This document shows, one piece after another, positions 44,134 to 61,985 of a DNA stretch of 64,000 nt. The stretch lies in the NCBI GenBank assembly GCA_002118135.1, contig BDIU01000066.1, positions 62,001 through 126,000 of the forward strand, in the 5' to 3' direction. The position numbers and the translations under genes are program-made. The notes under the pieces are model-generated. The model did no database searches. It had not been told where the DNA came from and saw only the letters and a list, made by a program, of their open reading frames with translations. Source of the stretch: Trebouxia sp. TZW2008 (Eukaryota; Chlorophyta; Trebouxiophyceae; Trebouxiales; Trebouxiaceae). The first letter of the stretch is position 1. Every line of letters begins with the position of its first letter.

Positions 44134-44685
44134 CACGTGTCTGGCTGTCCTCAGAACGTACAAAACACTTCTCTGCAAGGAATGTCAATTGTGTTGTGAT
44201 GACACAGCGGTAGCCGTCATGAGGATTGTCACATCTATGTGGTAACATGCTCAGGCTACACAGATGTGCTTTGCATGCGCACTCAATTATGTATGCAAGT
44301 TGGGGAATGTTACAGCTCAACGGAGTGTCATGAACTGTACCAGGCGTGTGCAACGACGGGTCGCACCAGCACCATGCACATTGGGCCATTTTGGTACTAC
44401 AGTCTGAAGCTATGCCAAGCTCGAACAATCACGACACGAAGACATACATATACGTTCAGTTGAGAGCACCATACAAATTGAGCGTGTGTATTAATATATT
44501 TCTTGTCCTGCTGCAGTACAAAATGCGAGCACTTTCACAGGGCTGAATCAAATAAAATCAATACTGACTGCACTGTACTCAAGCAGGAAGCAACAAGCTT
44601 GCTCAGTCATGCATTTACTGTAAACACTGGCAGACCTCGAAAGAATTTAGTGATTGCAAGTACAAACTCTAGTCATGAGAAAACC
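44134..44685. other. Intergenic, between convergent HD-domain and carrier genes
   Basis: No exon is apparent. TGTAA occurs on the plus strand near 44619 and on the minus strand near 44308. If both are used, the two transcripts overlap at their 3' ends. Confidence 0.5.
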
Positions 44686-46516
44686 CTATGTGTCTGCAAA
44701 CTCTGGCTTCAGGCAAATTCGCTTGAGAAACTCATATGATGTGACCATGCAAGTACCCCACAAGGCAGTGCTGGTGATGCGAGGGGCAACACCCCGTAAC
44801 AGCCCTTTTGGCCCCTCCTCAGCTATGAGCTTCTGTGCAATTGCTCGAAACGTGGGCTTGCCAGTACCCTTTTGCCTGATTGCCACTTGCAGTCGGGTCT
44901 TGATCACATCCAACGGATTTGTCAGTACAGCAGATGTGCAGCCAGCTAGCAAGGCAGAGCTGGTTTGGATAGCAGCAACTTCTGACGAGGATCTTGCTGC
45001 CATCTGCCCTTCAGCATGACGCCCTGTTAGCCTTTCGTACTGATGCCAAAGGGCCTTTTGATACGCTCCATAGCCACTCCACCAGATTGCACTGGAAGGG
45101 ACAAAGGTAACCACTGATGCGCCAAACCCCCTGTATAGCCCTCTGAGCCCATCTTGTTGGACTATCAACCTCGCCAATGCAAAGCCATTCTGCCTTCCAG
45201 GTGCCATAACAGCTGTTGAAGCAGCACGAGCATGGTTTGGCGCCAAATTTGGCTTGCCACTGCTACTGCTGCTGCTGCTGGGACTGTTGCTGGTGTTGCT
45301 GTTGCTGGGGTTGTTGCTAGGCCCCTTGGGGTTGGCTGGGGGGGATTGGGGATGACGATCATTCACCATGAGTCGCTGGCTGACGACGTCAATGGGGACC
45401 AAGATGCTTTGCGTGACCAGAGATGCGACTGCTCCAGCAACAAAGTTGGCTGTGCCTGCAGCTTGCGTCTCATTGGCTGCCACTCTTTGCGCAAAGGGTG
45501 CAGCTACGCTCTTCATGGCTTCAAGCGTGGTCAAATACATCTGCAAGAAGTATCACTGTGAATGAAGGTGCACAGCCTGGCATCTAGGCTCTTGCAGCCC
45601 TTGCAAGCATGCAGCTGCAGGATAGATGGTCAGTCATGCATGTTGTTGGCAGCATATGCATTGCCTGACATTAGGCTTGCGCAAACCAGGCTTCTGCACT
45701 TTGTGAGGCAATGAATGCTCAGAATGATTACCCACAGCTGCAATACAGCTTACATACAGTACTATATGCAAAGAACGTGTGCTGTGCCCTTGGAACCACA
45801 TATGGGGTGTTGAGACTGAGATGCTTACAATGCGAGCAGGTATCGCTCCTAGCACAACTGTGCCAAAGCCCCTGTAGAGACCAGAGACCCCGTCTGTCCT
45901 CAATATGATCCTAGCTGTCTCCTTAGCTCCCTGTACATGTCAATGCGCACGTTAGATCATGATCAGATGATAGCAACGATGTCATAAGCAAGCAGCTCAA
46001 GTAGGCAGTGAGTGCCATCGTGTGGCACTTGAGGCTTAGAATCTTGCAGTGAGTATGCAAGTGCGTTTGCATGGGGACAAGTGATTGGCTGTGACATACC
46101 CAAAGGCCTGTTGGCGCCCCTTCAATTGCCATTTGCCTTGTCTTGATGACAGTGAGGGGAAACAGGCATGTTGTCACACCCTGCGCAGCACCTGATGCAG
46201 TTAACATGCTGCTTGATTTCAAAGGGACACAGCTGAGTGTGCCAGCATGTGAGAAATGTTGACATGGGATGCATGAGCGCTATCCTGCTTACCGAAAACA
46301 AGCCTGCCCCTACCCATATGAATTTCTGCTTGTCCAACCTGTACAGCAGAACATCAGCACACTAAGATCGCGGTGGTTGAGATGTGTCTGAAGCATACTT
46401 GTTTGTGAATGCAGCGCACGCAGAAGCAAATGAAAGCGTTGAGTACGATCTGACAGCAGGCCGCAGGTAGCAGGGAACTCTCACTTTTCCCAGTCTACCT
46501 CCGTTGGCGAGCTCAT
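44686..46516 (-). CDS. SLC25A44: Mitochondrial carrier family protein, SLC25A44-like
   Basis: Five exons join in phase: 46516-46485, 46338-46293, 46180-46100, 45930-45829, 45540-44686 (371 aa). The N-terminus (VDWEKLDKQKFIWVGAGLFS) is diagnostic of the SLC25A44 group. The three carrier repeats show PLTVIKTRQ, PIDVVSQRL and PLDVIKTRLQ where the family has PX[D/E]XX[K/R]. The first has T for the acidic residue, a change I believe occurs in this group. Human SLC25A44 imports branched-chain amino acids into mitochondria; the algal substrate is inferred. A Ser/Asn/Pro-rich insert of about 55 residues sits in the matrix-side loop after the second signature. The gene is divergent from the plastid Rossmann gene. 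Confidence 0.88.
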
Positions 46517-46942
46517 AGCTCCAGTGCCCTGACGGCGGGCCAGACCAGATCCTTTGCTTCAAGAGTAAAGCTAATGCAGTTGCAAGCCTCACGGTCTGCG
46601 TACGCTGAGCCCGAAATATCGCTTGCAACACAACTATTGCTGCTGTGGCTGATCCAAAGCGTGCGACGTAAACCCTTTCAGATGTAGGCGGAACACTAGT
46701 CGCAAAGCAAACGCGGCGTATGGCGATTGACTGCTGAATGCTCCTCAGAGAAGCTCACGACGCTCTGCGGTCGAGGTTCAATCGTTTCTTCTGTCGAAAT
46801 GACGGAATCTGATTTCAGCTCATTGTCTTCTTCCTCTTCAAGCTTATGCAAAACGCCCTTACAGGGCTTGTCCGCTTACTAAAGGCAATAACCCCGTGCA
46901 TGACTTGCATCTGCTCCCGATAATGCTGCGACATCAAGCGCA
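46517..46942. promoter_or_regulatory. Divergent promoter region of the carrier and plastid Rossmann genes
   Basis: 426 bases separate the start codons. I see no strong core motif. Confidence 0.5.
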
Positions 46943-49753
46943 ATGCAGGCGCTGCAAGTCACGAAAGCTGCTCACAAAGCCGGTTGTATTCGTTCGATAG
47001 GCTCTGTTACCTTGAGAAATAGATGCAGCGCACAGCCTACGTTCAGTTTGCCGGGCTCCAGCTTTGACTGCAGACTTCGCAGATGCAGAAGTGCTCGACA
47101 AGCGCACAGGTCGCGTAGCATGCAAGTCTTTGCACAGCAGGGCTCAACCGGCAATGGTCAGGTGCCTTAGCAAGAGCCGATGATCCAAGAGTCCAGCATC
47201 CCGACAGACCGAACGTTGCCAAAGCTTTCGTGCTGATGACCGACTGCACGTCAACTGTGACGCAGGCGTTCACCTTGGTCGGAAGCGGACGCGTAGGCAC
47301 AGCTTTAGAAAAGCTCGGCAATAAATCTGACGTACGTACATGTCTCAGCGCAGAGCAGGCTGCATAGTTGCACAGCAGATACAACATCAGTCGCTCGAAA
47401 TGTTTGCAGAAAGTGGTTGCAAGAGGGCAACCGGTTGAAGGCCCGCCCGGGCCCATCGTCGTCTGTACCAGGAACAACGATCTGCAAGGGGTGCTCGACT
47501 CCACTCCCGAAGATCGCCGAGCAGGTGATGGCAACTAACTTGGTTCCCATACCAAGCTGGCAATTGTGGCCGCTTCAGTCCTCTTTTGCCACAAGACGTA
47601 TCAAACAGCTCCTGTGCTGCTGCAGACTTAGTTTTCATCCAGAATGGCATGCTCCAGCCATGGCTGGACGCAAGACACTTGGGGAGCAACACTCAGGTTG
47701 GCTGCTGTCTTTCCTTGAAACCATCCACCTGATGCTACTCTTCAGAGCTGCAAATGATGACTGTACCAAACCCATTTGCAGTGCCTTATTTGCACGCCTA
47801 TGTGGCCACGCCACAAGATAGCCCCTTTCACCTTGTAGCCTTCTCTCATTCACCCACAATGACATGCATATGCAGGCCCTTGTCTATTTTGCTGTGTCCA
47901 AGAAAGGTGAGACACCCATAGACGGCAAGACTGACGCCAACCCAGAAGGGTTGACAGCAGTCACAGGCAAGCATGCAGAGGCCTTTGCAGCCAGGTTGGC
48001 TGCAGGGGATCTCAGCTGTAAGGTAACCCCCAGGCAAGACCTCTTTGAGCATGCAACTCAGCCACATTGTGACATTTCATTCTGCATTTCATGCGTCATA
48101 TCCCATTTGAAACAGCAGTTTAAGAGTGTGCATGTGCATTTCAGCCATGCTGCAACATTCCTTTCCACTGGTCATGTCTCATATCCCAATTTCAACAGGA
48201 GGACAAACACGTGTATTGCAGAAGTTTGCAGAAAGCTTGACTAAAAGAAAATGCAAAGCCTGGTGGGCTTGCAGCAAACATGGCACACGTGCTATGCCCA
48301 TGTGTGCTGCCATGTTACTCATCTTTGGACTTGCTTGCAAGATGCAAGCCACATAATGCCACGCAAAGATGCATGTCAAACTAGTTTCAAGCATTGCTGA
48401 TTTGAGCGCATGACCATTTTTTGTGATACTGCATATTTCTAAGCACAAGAGTAGTCATGTCATGCTTGACTGCAGGTTCTTGATGCAACACAGTATAAAA
48501 AGTCAATGCTGGAAAAGCTGATTTGGATATGGTGAGTGGTCATAGCCAAATTTGCAGCTCTCACAACACTGCAGATGTCACACTGCTGATTGAGAGCTTC
48601 ATATTACACAAATTCTGGTCTGTATGCAGTGCTGTCATGCTTGTTGGACAGAAGAATGGAAATATCAGTGTGGGTGAGGTGGAAAAGGACCATAAAGAGG
48701 AGGTAAGCAACCACGGCTACCACTTCGAAAATCCAGTCACAGTCGTGTAATGTTGTGTATGTCTATAGTCATGTTTACAGCTTGCTTTTTTGACATGCTC
48801 AATTTTATTCACTGCCAACAGGGGCAAAGTTTTACGCAAAACTGCCTTGTTATTTATGCATGACATAACTGCAAATGCTTCTTCTCCATGTACACTACTG
48901 TTCTCACCTCATCTGTGGATTGATCAAGTGATTGTCGCGGTGCAGCTATCAACTCTGATCACTGAGCTAGCATCTTCTGGAGAAGCTGAGCTGAAGGTGA
49001 AGCTGGATGATGGAGTCATGGAGCGTTTGCTGGCTTACTCGCGCTCAGTTGCTAGTTTCCCCACAGCAGTCAAAGAGGCAAGTCACAGCATCTCCTGCCT
49101 GATTTAGCTGAACGGGAGATTCAAACGTATATGACATTAGGCATGTTTACTGCAACCTCTGTTCTGAGAGGCAGCTGTCACATGTTGGGCAAGAGAATGT
49201 CTGCAGACATAAACTGATGCAGAAGTCAATGCATACAGAGAGTATTGTAGCAATATGTCACGATGTTGATAACATCTATTTCAAGAGCAGCGTGGGACCA
49301 GCGTGCTGATCTGGGCACTTAGGTCTGGGCTGCTTTGCAAGATGCAGGTATCCAGAGACATGGCTTTGCAGCAATGCTTGATTGATGTCATAAGTGGCTA
49401 GTCATCAAAGCATGGCAAACCTGTTCTGCATCTGGTTGGTCAGTTGACCACTTTAAAACTCGCAAGTGCAGGAATTGAGTCAGCCAGCTTTGTCATGCGC
49501 TCTGTCACGGCTTGGCGATGTAATGAATCAAGGGCTGGCAGGCTTTGCGGCGCACTGGCTGTGTTTGTGAATCAATGCAAGCTTTTTCAAAATCCATTGT
49601 AAAGACGGGCACTTTGTTCATGACACACAGTGGCTGCAGGTACCATGGCGGAATGGTTGGTTCTATGACATTAGCTTGCAAGCAGAGCAGGAGGGCAAGC
49701 CTGACCCCTCCCCTACCCACACAGCCTGGCTTCAGGAGTCTGGTGCCCTATGA
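46943..49753 (+). CDS. Plastid-targeted NAD(P)-binding Rossmann protein, ketopantoate-reductase-like
   Basis: Nine exons join in phase: 46943-47161, 47266-47331, 47410-47524, 47626-47696, 47876-48022, 48476-48531, 48630-48702, 48946-49077, 49640-49753 (330 aa). Residues 1-70 are Arg/Ser/Ala-rich without acidic residues, like a chloroplast transit peptide. FTLVGSGRVGTALEKLG is a dinucleotide-binding GxGxxG motif. Then come IVVCTRNNDLQGVL, DLVFIQNGMLQPWLDAR, ALVYFAVSKKGETPIDG and the C-terminal VPWRNGWFYDIS. The order of elements is that of 2-dehydropantoate 2-reductase-like proteins, but pantothenate synthesis is not shown; plants have related plastid proteins of unknown role. The last intron uses a GC donor (GAG|GCAAGT at 49078). 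Tandem relics of the last exon follow the stop. Confidence 0.82.
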
Positions 49754-49782
49754 GATGCAGCAGCTTTTCTGAACAGCTTAGG

Positions 49783-49945
49783 GAGTCTGTTGTCCTGTCA
49801 AACGCAGCAGCAGGGTCTGAACACCATGACGGATCCAGATCATACCGTTTCAATAGAGTTGGCAGGCAGTGAGACCATTGCCTACACATTCAGCCTGGCT
49901 CAGGGAGTTTGGTGTCCTGTGAGATGCAGCAGCAATTCCAAACAT
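49783..49945 (+). repeat. Two relics of the last exon of the Rossmann gene
   Basis: Blocks of the type CAGCCTGGCTTCAGGAGTCT then GGTGTCCTGTGAGATGCAGC recur at about 49783-49825 and 49891-49945, downstream of the stop at 49753. Here the duplication covers an exon's 3' end and stop rather than a splice site. Confidence 0.75.
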
Positions 49946-50097
49946 CCTGAAACTAGCTCAAAGAAGTAGGCTGAATGGAGCTAGCTGGCAGTGTGACCTG
50001 AAGAGTAAGTGCCCGGGGGTTAAATCTATACATTGAGTATGTTTTGGCTGTGGGCATAGTCATGTTTGGCGGGGCTGAAAGTGCCTGTGCCGTGCTA

Positions 50098-50112
50098 GTT
50101 TACATGTAAAAA
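50098..50112. terminator. Palindromic TTTACATGTAAA, candidate shared polyadenylation signal
   Basis: The 12-base palindrome places TGTAA, the common green-algal polyadenylation signal, on both strands at one point between two convergent genes. The stops lie 350 bases upstream on the plus side and about 420 on the minus side. The role is inferred. Confidence 0.4.
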
Positions 50113-50530
50113 TCATTCAGCAAGGTTCATACGCCTACCAGTACTGGAGTGTTTCAGGACAGTTTCGCAAACGGTGGCATCTGATTTTGGCACCATGCAC
50201 TTGAGCAATTGACAGCACTTTTGTTGCTGGAGGCAGTCTGCTGTTGAGCACATGCATGTAACGCAGCAGTGCCAGGCGAGACATGTATCCTGCTGTGAGT
50301 TTTGCTTCTCACACAATATGTATCAGCATGTTAGCTGCCAATGCATACGATGTCAGAAATCTGCTTCTGGCTTGCACAACAGGCTCGCATAAATCTGTCC
50401 TGGAAACTCAGCAGTAAGGCATGTCATATCATGTTGTAACTGAGTGTCAGTAGTCAGTCCAATGCCTAGCATCCAAAGCAAAAGACAGCACCAAAAATGT
50501 CATGTGCACCATATTCTAGTCTACTGCGAC

Positions 50531-56144
<5,614 letters not shown>

Positions 56145-57366
56145 CACAACCAAACTTCGCCACAGCTATGCGTCAGCACCAGCAATGAGCGTCCTCAGCG
56201 CAGTCACGTCCTCAGCTCCTGCCGCGTCCTATGCCTGTCGCTATACGGTTAACAGGACTTTGTCACGGCCCAGGTCATGGCCCGGCTTTTGAAGCGAAAT
56301 ATTCGAGGGCATCGTGTGGACCGTAATTGTACCGTAAGTGGTTTCAGCTGCACAGTGAATCACATACATTTGTGGAATGTTGCGAATGGCTATAGATCAG
56401 TGTATATGTGCACAGAGTTGTGAGGGCGCTTTCAGATGACATGATGATCCCCGACAGACTCTATTCTTGCAGTGTGCAGAGTGTTCAGCTTGAGCTTAAA
56501 GCCTAAGCTGAATTTTATTAAAGTTTTATAAAAGCCTTCGGCATGGATTTTCAGGCTGAAACAAGTCTGCACATTGCAGCCATGGCTAAGATCGGAGCAA
56601 GTGCCTACTTTCCAGGTGCGTGTTATCGCATGACATTGCAGCATTGGTCTGTGTCATGCTAAAATGCATCATGTCATTGAAGTTCAACGGTTGACCAGTT
56701 AGTAGTTGTAGCTACCAATACCTGGTAATGTGTGAAGCGTTATTCCTCAGCTTTGAAATTTGGCACAACCTTTTTGACTGCAAGCTTTTGGACGAAACAC
56801 CTTGAGTGGTGATCATGATGATGCAGGCATCGGACAAATCTCGCTTCAGTCGCTGAGTCTGCATTCCATCGCTGCCGGGCAAGCTGAGCATGATACACAA
56901 GACCTGCAGCAGCTGGCCAGCTGGAGCCATTCATATTGAGTTCGATGTGATCGACACTTTGCAAAATGCCCCATTGTGCAAAATGTTGGCAGTTACGATC
57001 CGGGGGTGTCGACAAACCGTAACTACCGTAGAGAAGCTGGAAATCAGCAGCTTCGCTGAGCTCCCAAGTGTGAGAAAAGCCTGTTCATGCAGCAACTGCT
57101 TGCTTGAAAAGATTTGCAGGCTTTCCAACAATCGCATCTGACTGCGATTGCTTCATTTCGGCTGCTGTCTCTGTGTCAGATCGGCTTTTGCCATCAAAAT
57201 TGCTGCTCAGCGATTAATAGCTGTTCTTGCCGCTTCAGCTGCAGCCTGTAAGTTTGGGCATTAGCCGCGTTGCGCTCACACCCTTTGTCGCTGAGCCTGT
57301 CAGCAAGCTTCAAACAACCTGACTTGTTTAGTAGACCACTTCCTGATATAGCCAGAGCCAGATCAG
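56145..57366. other. Divergent intergenic region of 1.2 kb
   Basis: This is the longest gene-free stretch and must hold the promoters of the kinase gene (-) and IST1 (+). A minus-strand frame of 91 codons (56740-57015, ending VVPNFKAEE) and an overlapping one are open, but I recognise no family and see no supporting splice structure. A small undescribed gene cannot be excluded. Confidence 0.5.
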
Positions 57367-60300
57367 ATGTTTTCTCGCTTCAACAGCAACAAATGGTACG
57401 TTCCGGCCGCTGCTAAAATTCTCAAAGTGCAGTGAATTTGCTCCTCCTCCGCACCAGAATGCGTATTTCTGAATCTTTTTGAACTGTGTCACTTCACAAA
57501 CTTGATCCTCTGTTACTTGCCTGCAGCAAGACACAGTGCAAGCTGTGTGTCAGCCGGGTCAAGCTGATGCGCAACAAAAGACAGCTGACAGTGAGTCTGC
57601 TTTGCTTGTGATGCATTGAACTGATTGGCTGATATTTTAGAGTTCGACACTGCCGACACTTTTGCACGTTGTGCAGATGAAGCAACAGCGTAAGGAGGTT
57701 GCTGATCTCATACGTGCCAACAAACAGGGCAATGCACGCATCAGGGTTGAAGCCGTCATCAGAGATCACCAGACATTGCAAGCATATGAGCTGATTGAGC
57801 TGTTCCTTGAACTCATGGCAGTCAGAGTGCAGCTTATAGAGAAGACAAAAGACATGCCCTCTGACATGACAGAGGCCATGAGTAGTTTGATTTACGCATC
57901 GCACAGGCTGCAAGATTTTCAGGAGCTTGTGTCCATTCGCGGCATGCTGGCAAGCAAGTATAGCAAGGAGTATGTGGCAGAAGCTGCTAGCGATCTGATG
58001 TGCCGCAAGTGGCATGTCAATGAGGACCTTATCAGGCAAGCTTGGCATATACACCAGCCATGCACCAGCATCTCTGCTGGCTTGAACACCCTTGCATTGA
58101 CCACAGAATTTTGGCCTGTGATGCTGCAGAATGAATCGTGGCAGGTTTGCTTGTGAAATGCCCCACGGCAGCAAACCCTAAGAACTGTTGTGTAATTCAT
58201 TGAATGAGTTTCCATTCGCAAATCACTTTATAGTTGATAAACAACTGGTGGTTTAAGCGCTGGGGTCAGTATAGGCTGATAGTGAATTGTCTGCAGATGC
58301 TTAGCTGTTGATGCGCCATCCCCAGAGGAGAAGTTGTCTTGGCTGTCGGACATTGCCCAAGAACACAGTGTAGAATGGGACGCTCATGCTGCTGCCCTTG
58401 AGATGCTGCCAGCAGAGAAGCAAGGGCCCTACGGTGGTGCCCCTGGCGGTGGTCCTGGCTTTGGCAGCAGTGGACCCAACTTTGGTCCTGGCTTCTCTGG
58501 CGGAAGTAGCAGTGGTGGTGGCGGTGGTGGTATTGGCAATGGCGGCGGTGGTGGTCAGCTGCAGCAGCAGAGTCAGCAGGCTGGGCCACATCAGCAGGGT
58601 CTAGCTAGCAATGCACCTTTTCTGCAAGGTGTTCAGCAGCTAAACTTGTCTGCATGCCCCTTCTTGAAGTTGTGGAACACTATTCACAGAGGGTAGCATG
58701 TGCATTGGGTTGGTCATACATCCACACTTGACTCAAAGCTCATGTCTGCAACATGGCTTGCAACTCACAGCTTATGCTCTTGCTGTCATCCACAGAACAT
58801 CATCACCGCTCCGCTCAAGGCAACAGAGTCCTTATGTCTGGTGGGTTCTCCGTCGTCACCATCCTTGCTGTTTTCTTCGCATGCTGCCAAATTTGCACAA
58901 AGGGCACCAACTTCACAGCACGCAACTCCTTCACTCCATCTGGTCAATTTGTGCAACACATCCAATGGTGCCTGTCATGCTCCTGACTGCAGTAGCTGTG
59001 GAGTTATTCATGCTCATTCCACATCTGCCTCATGATCTGGATGCAGCTACCGCATCTGGTGATTTAGACAGGAGTCAGAGGGCTTTTTGTCACCAGATTG
59101 TCAAATAGAATGGCATTTGTGCAGGTCCAGGAGCACCAGGGGCTACAGCAGGTGGCGCTGGTCAATGGGCAGCCCCCCCTACCCCACCATTCCAGCACCC
59201 CAAGGTCAACCCCTTCCTGCCCAAAGCCCAGGAGGGGCCTCAAGGGGGCCCTCAGGGAAGTCAGGCACCCGACCCTGCACAACAGCGCCCGCCCAGCGCT
59301 GGCAATCAAGAATTCTCCACTAGTCAGAGCAATGTAAGCTAATATGCTGTTTCACGCTTTGCAGTTTACGCTGCAATTGACTGTGTTCTGTGGCTCCTGT
59401 TGAGCTTCTGCTGCTGGCTGATGAAATGTCAGCAGAATGAGATGGTCAGTCCAAGCAAGCGCCCATAGTGAGCCAGGTTGGAACGCATGGCTTTTATCGT
59501 CATACTGCTGACAGATGCTGCCAGCAGAGCAGCAATCTGCAAACCTGATACTCGAAATGTAAAGCCATTGCATGTCAGGCATCATAACAGCACAAACATC
59601 ATTGCTGGTAGATGCCCTGCAGCAATCAGTGTGATGTTGTTGCTGAGTGGCTGCATTTTGAGATGATAGCCTTTTGTGATTAGTGTCTTTACCAACTCAG
59701 GAAACATCAGCACAAGAGCTCTTGGGCGCCTGCCAAAAATGCTGTCATTGACCTGCTCCTCATCAGTCAGCCTTGTGAAGTCACAAGCAGTTCACAAGAT
59801 CTGTGTGAACTTGCGCCTTCACTGCTGCGTACAATTTGAGGGCCATTTTGATAGGCAAAGCAGATTGATTGACATTACTGTGATGTCGACTTGCAGGGTA
59901 AGTACAATGATGCCAACTCAGCTGCAGCAGCTGCCAGGCAGTACTACCTGCAAGCCAAGCTAGCATCTGAGGAAGCTGAGCGCTGGGCTCAAGGCAAGCT
60001 CTCCTAGCTCATATGTAAATGAATCTCTTCAAAACTGCTGTGTGTGGCGCATTCAGCTCTTGTTCAGCTATGTCAACTATGCAGCGTTATCGCTGACTGT
60101 GCGTTGCTAGAGTCTGAGTCCTGCCCTGGACTGCTTCAATTTGTGTTTTGTTGCAGTCCCAATTCTCTCTTGACTGTGCTTGCTGTAGTAGCAATATGGC
60201 AGCAGATACAGGTCCTAGAACAATGAGGGCGTGCTGAATGCAGGGTCAAGTAGTCAGACAAGCAATCCAACCTCAAACCAGTTTCCGGGTTTCCAGCCTG

Positions 60301-61851
60301 GAGCATCACAGGGACCCTTACTGCGGCCTCCAGTAGTGCCCTCATCTGGGGACAGGCAGGAGTCATCAAAAGCTTCATCCGTTGGTCAAGGTCCTCCCCC
60401 AGGTAAACTTGTTTGCTTCTTAGACCACATTTTTATCTTGTAGTACCAGGCCCTCAGAGGACCATGACTTGCACTGCTGAGCAAGCTGTGCAGGTTTCTG
60501 GTGTTACTTGATAGTGAAATTGCTGAAATTTGTGAGGATATTTGCAGTACAGTCGTTGCTGATACATGTCAAGTTCAGTCGTTTCTCGCATATCATTCAT
60601 TGACCAGTCACTGTGATCTTCCTGATTTCAAAGAATCTGTTGTAGAAGCTTGTAGCAATTTCATCAACCAATGGCCATTGGCTTTATAAACATGCAATGT
60701 CTTGGCTATGACATGCTTCTTGCTGATGTTGCAGTCAAGTTTGCGCGCTCTACTAGTGACATTCAGCGGGCGTATGATGCTGCACCTGGACCACCAACCA
60801 AAGGTGTTGTCCCGGATGAGGGGCCGCCCACAGCCCCCCCAGCGCCTCCAGTCCCACCCCCAGACAGATCTTCCTCAGGTGAGTCTAGCCTTAACAGACT
60901 GAAAAACTGTGCCAATACCACAATGCAATACAAAGCACCCCTGCATAGGTCTTCCTCAGGGCAGGTCACCCTGGACAGACTGAGAATTGGATCCAAAGCA
61001 GCTTCTGACAGACTTGCATCATGACAATAGATTGCATCTGTACGTATGTAGTTGCTAGGGTCCAAAGCCTGCCTGCCAAGCGTGTTCAATGCAGGAATTA
61101 TGAGTAGTCTGTGCCAGAGCGACAATGCAATGCAAAGCAGGAGCGCATGTGCTGATCTTCCACCCGTGATGAGTCTGCCTCAAGTCATCATCACTTATGT
61201 ACAACATGTTGGACCTCATGCCTTTGCTTGTGACACATGATTGCAGATGCAATGGATTAGGTTTCATCCGCTTGTTGCTGCTGTGCTTTGCATGAGCTTC
61301 TTGATGTCAGCGCTGATGGGGAGAGGATCTCTTACAGCAGGAATCATACCAAGAAATTGTCTGTTGCCTAGCAGCATCTTTGTGGCGGGGTTTTTGTTGG
61401 CATAGATTCTGTCTTACCAGCGGTGACATCCAGAAGCACGTTCGTTATAGGAAATCCAGTGCAGGAGGTTCATTGCACAATCCATCAATGTCCCTGGCAG
61501 CACCATACAGCATGTCAACTGCATTGATACACAATGTGGGATGCATGTCATCCCATGCTGCTGGCCAGGTTTGCAGTCAGTTGCTTCTCTCATCTTGCAG
61601 CACTTCACCAAGAACCATACAGTGGCTTGCAACAGGTCATAGCCTATGTCAGGCAAGGATGCATTGCAGTCTGCAGCAGTTAGTTGAAGTCACGCTGTGT
61701 GCATGCAGTGCTGCCTAGTCCCCCAATTCAGCCCAAGAGCAGCACAGGACAGGACAGTCAACCCTCAAGTCCCAGCAACAAGAGCAGCAGACCTCCTACC
61801 AGTGACATGGATGATCTGACAGCTCGCTTTGAGGCCCTCAAGAAGCGCTGA
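57367..61851 (+). CDS. IST1: IST1 homologue (ESCRT-III associated)
   Basis: Nine exons join in phase: 57367-57395, 57527-57590, 57677-58035, 58297-58628, 59125-59333, 59897-59993, 60244-60402, 60735-60878, 61709-61851 (511 aa). Residues 1-190 are an Ist1 domain: CKLCVSRVKLMRNKR, QGNARIRVEAVIRDHQTLQA, AYELIELFLELMAVRVQLIE, SSLIYASHRLQDFQEL and ASKYSKEYV. IST1 binds CHMP1 and VPS4 in endosomal sorting and cytokinesis. A Gly- and then Pro/Gln-rich disordered middle follows. The protein ends DDLTARFEALKKR, a good MIT-interacting motif. Two introns use GC donors (AG|GCAAGC at 58036, AAG|GCAAGC at 59994). The exons in the low-complexity middle are supported mainly by phase and composition. Confidence 0.9.
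60946..60990 (+). repeat. Copy of the end of IST1 exon 60735-60878
   Basis: AGGTCTTCCTCAGGGCAGGT repeats the exon end encoding DRSSSG with an altered donor, followed by matching intron sequence (GACAGACTGA). Confidence 0.7.
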
Positions 61852-61985
61852 AAGCCTTTTCCAGCTGCCTATGTGCTGACATTGCTTATCAATATCCAAG
61901 TGGTTTTGCTAAGTTCTGACAAGGCTCAAGTTGATAGGCCTTACAGGAAGTTGGCAGGCCCAGTAGTGTGTTTAGTCAGCTGTTG

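Larger units (their letters stand above)
49754..50530. other. Intergenic, between convergent Rossmann and kinase genes
   Basis: This holds two relics of the last Rossmann-gene exon and, at 50098-50112, a palindromic polyadenylation-signal candidate. No further coding exon is seen. Confidence 0.55.

Noticed and set aside
56712..57015. Overlapping minus-strand frames of 72 and 91 codons
   Set aside because: No homology, no splice signals, and two frames are equally open. They are reported only as part of the intergenic description.
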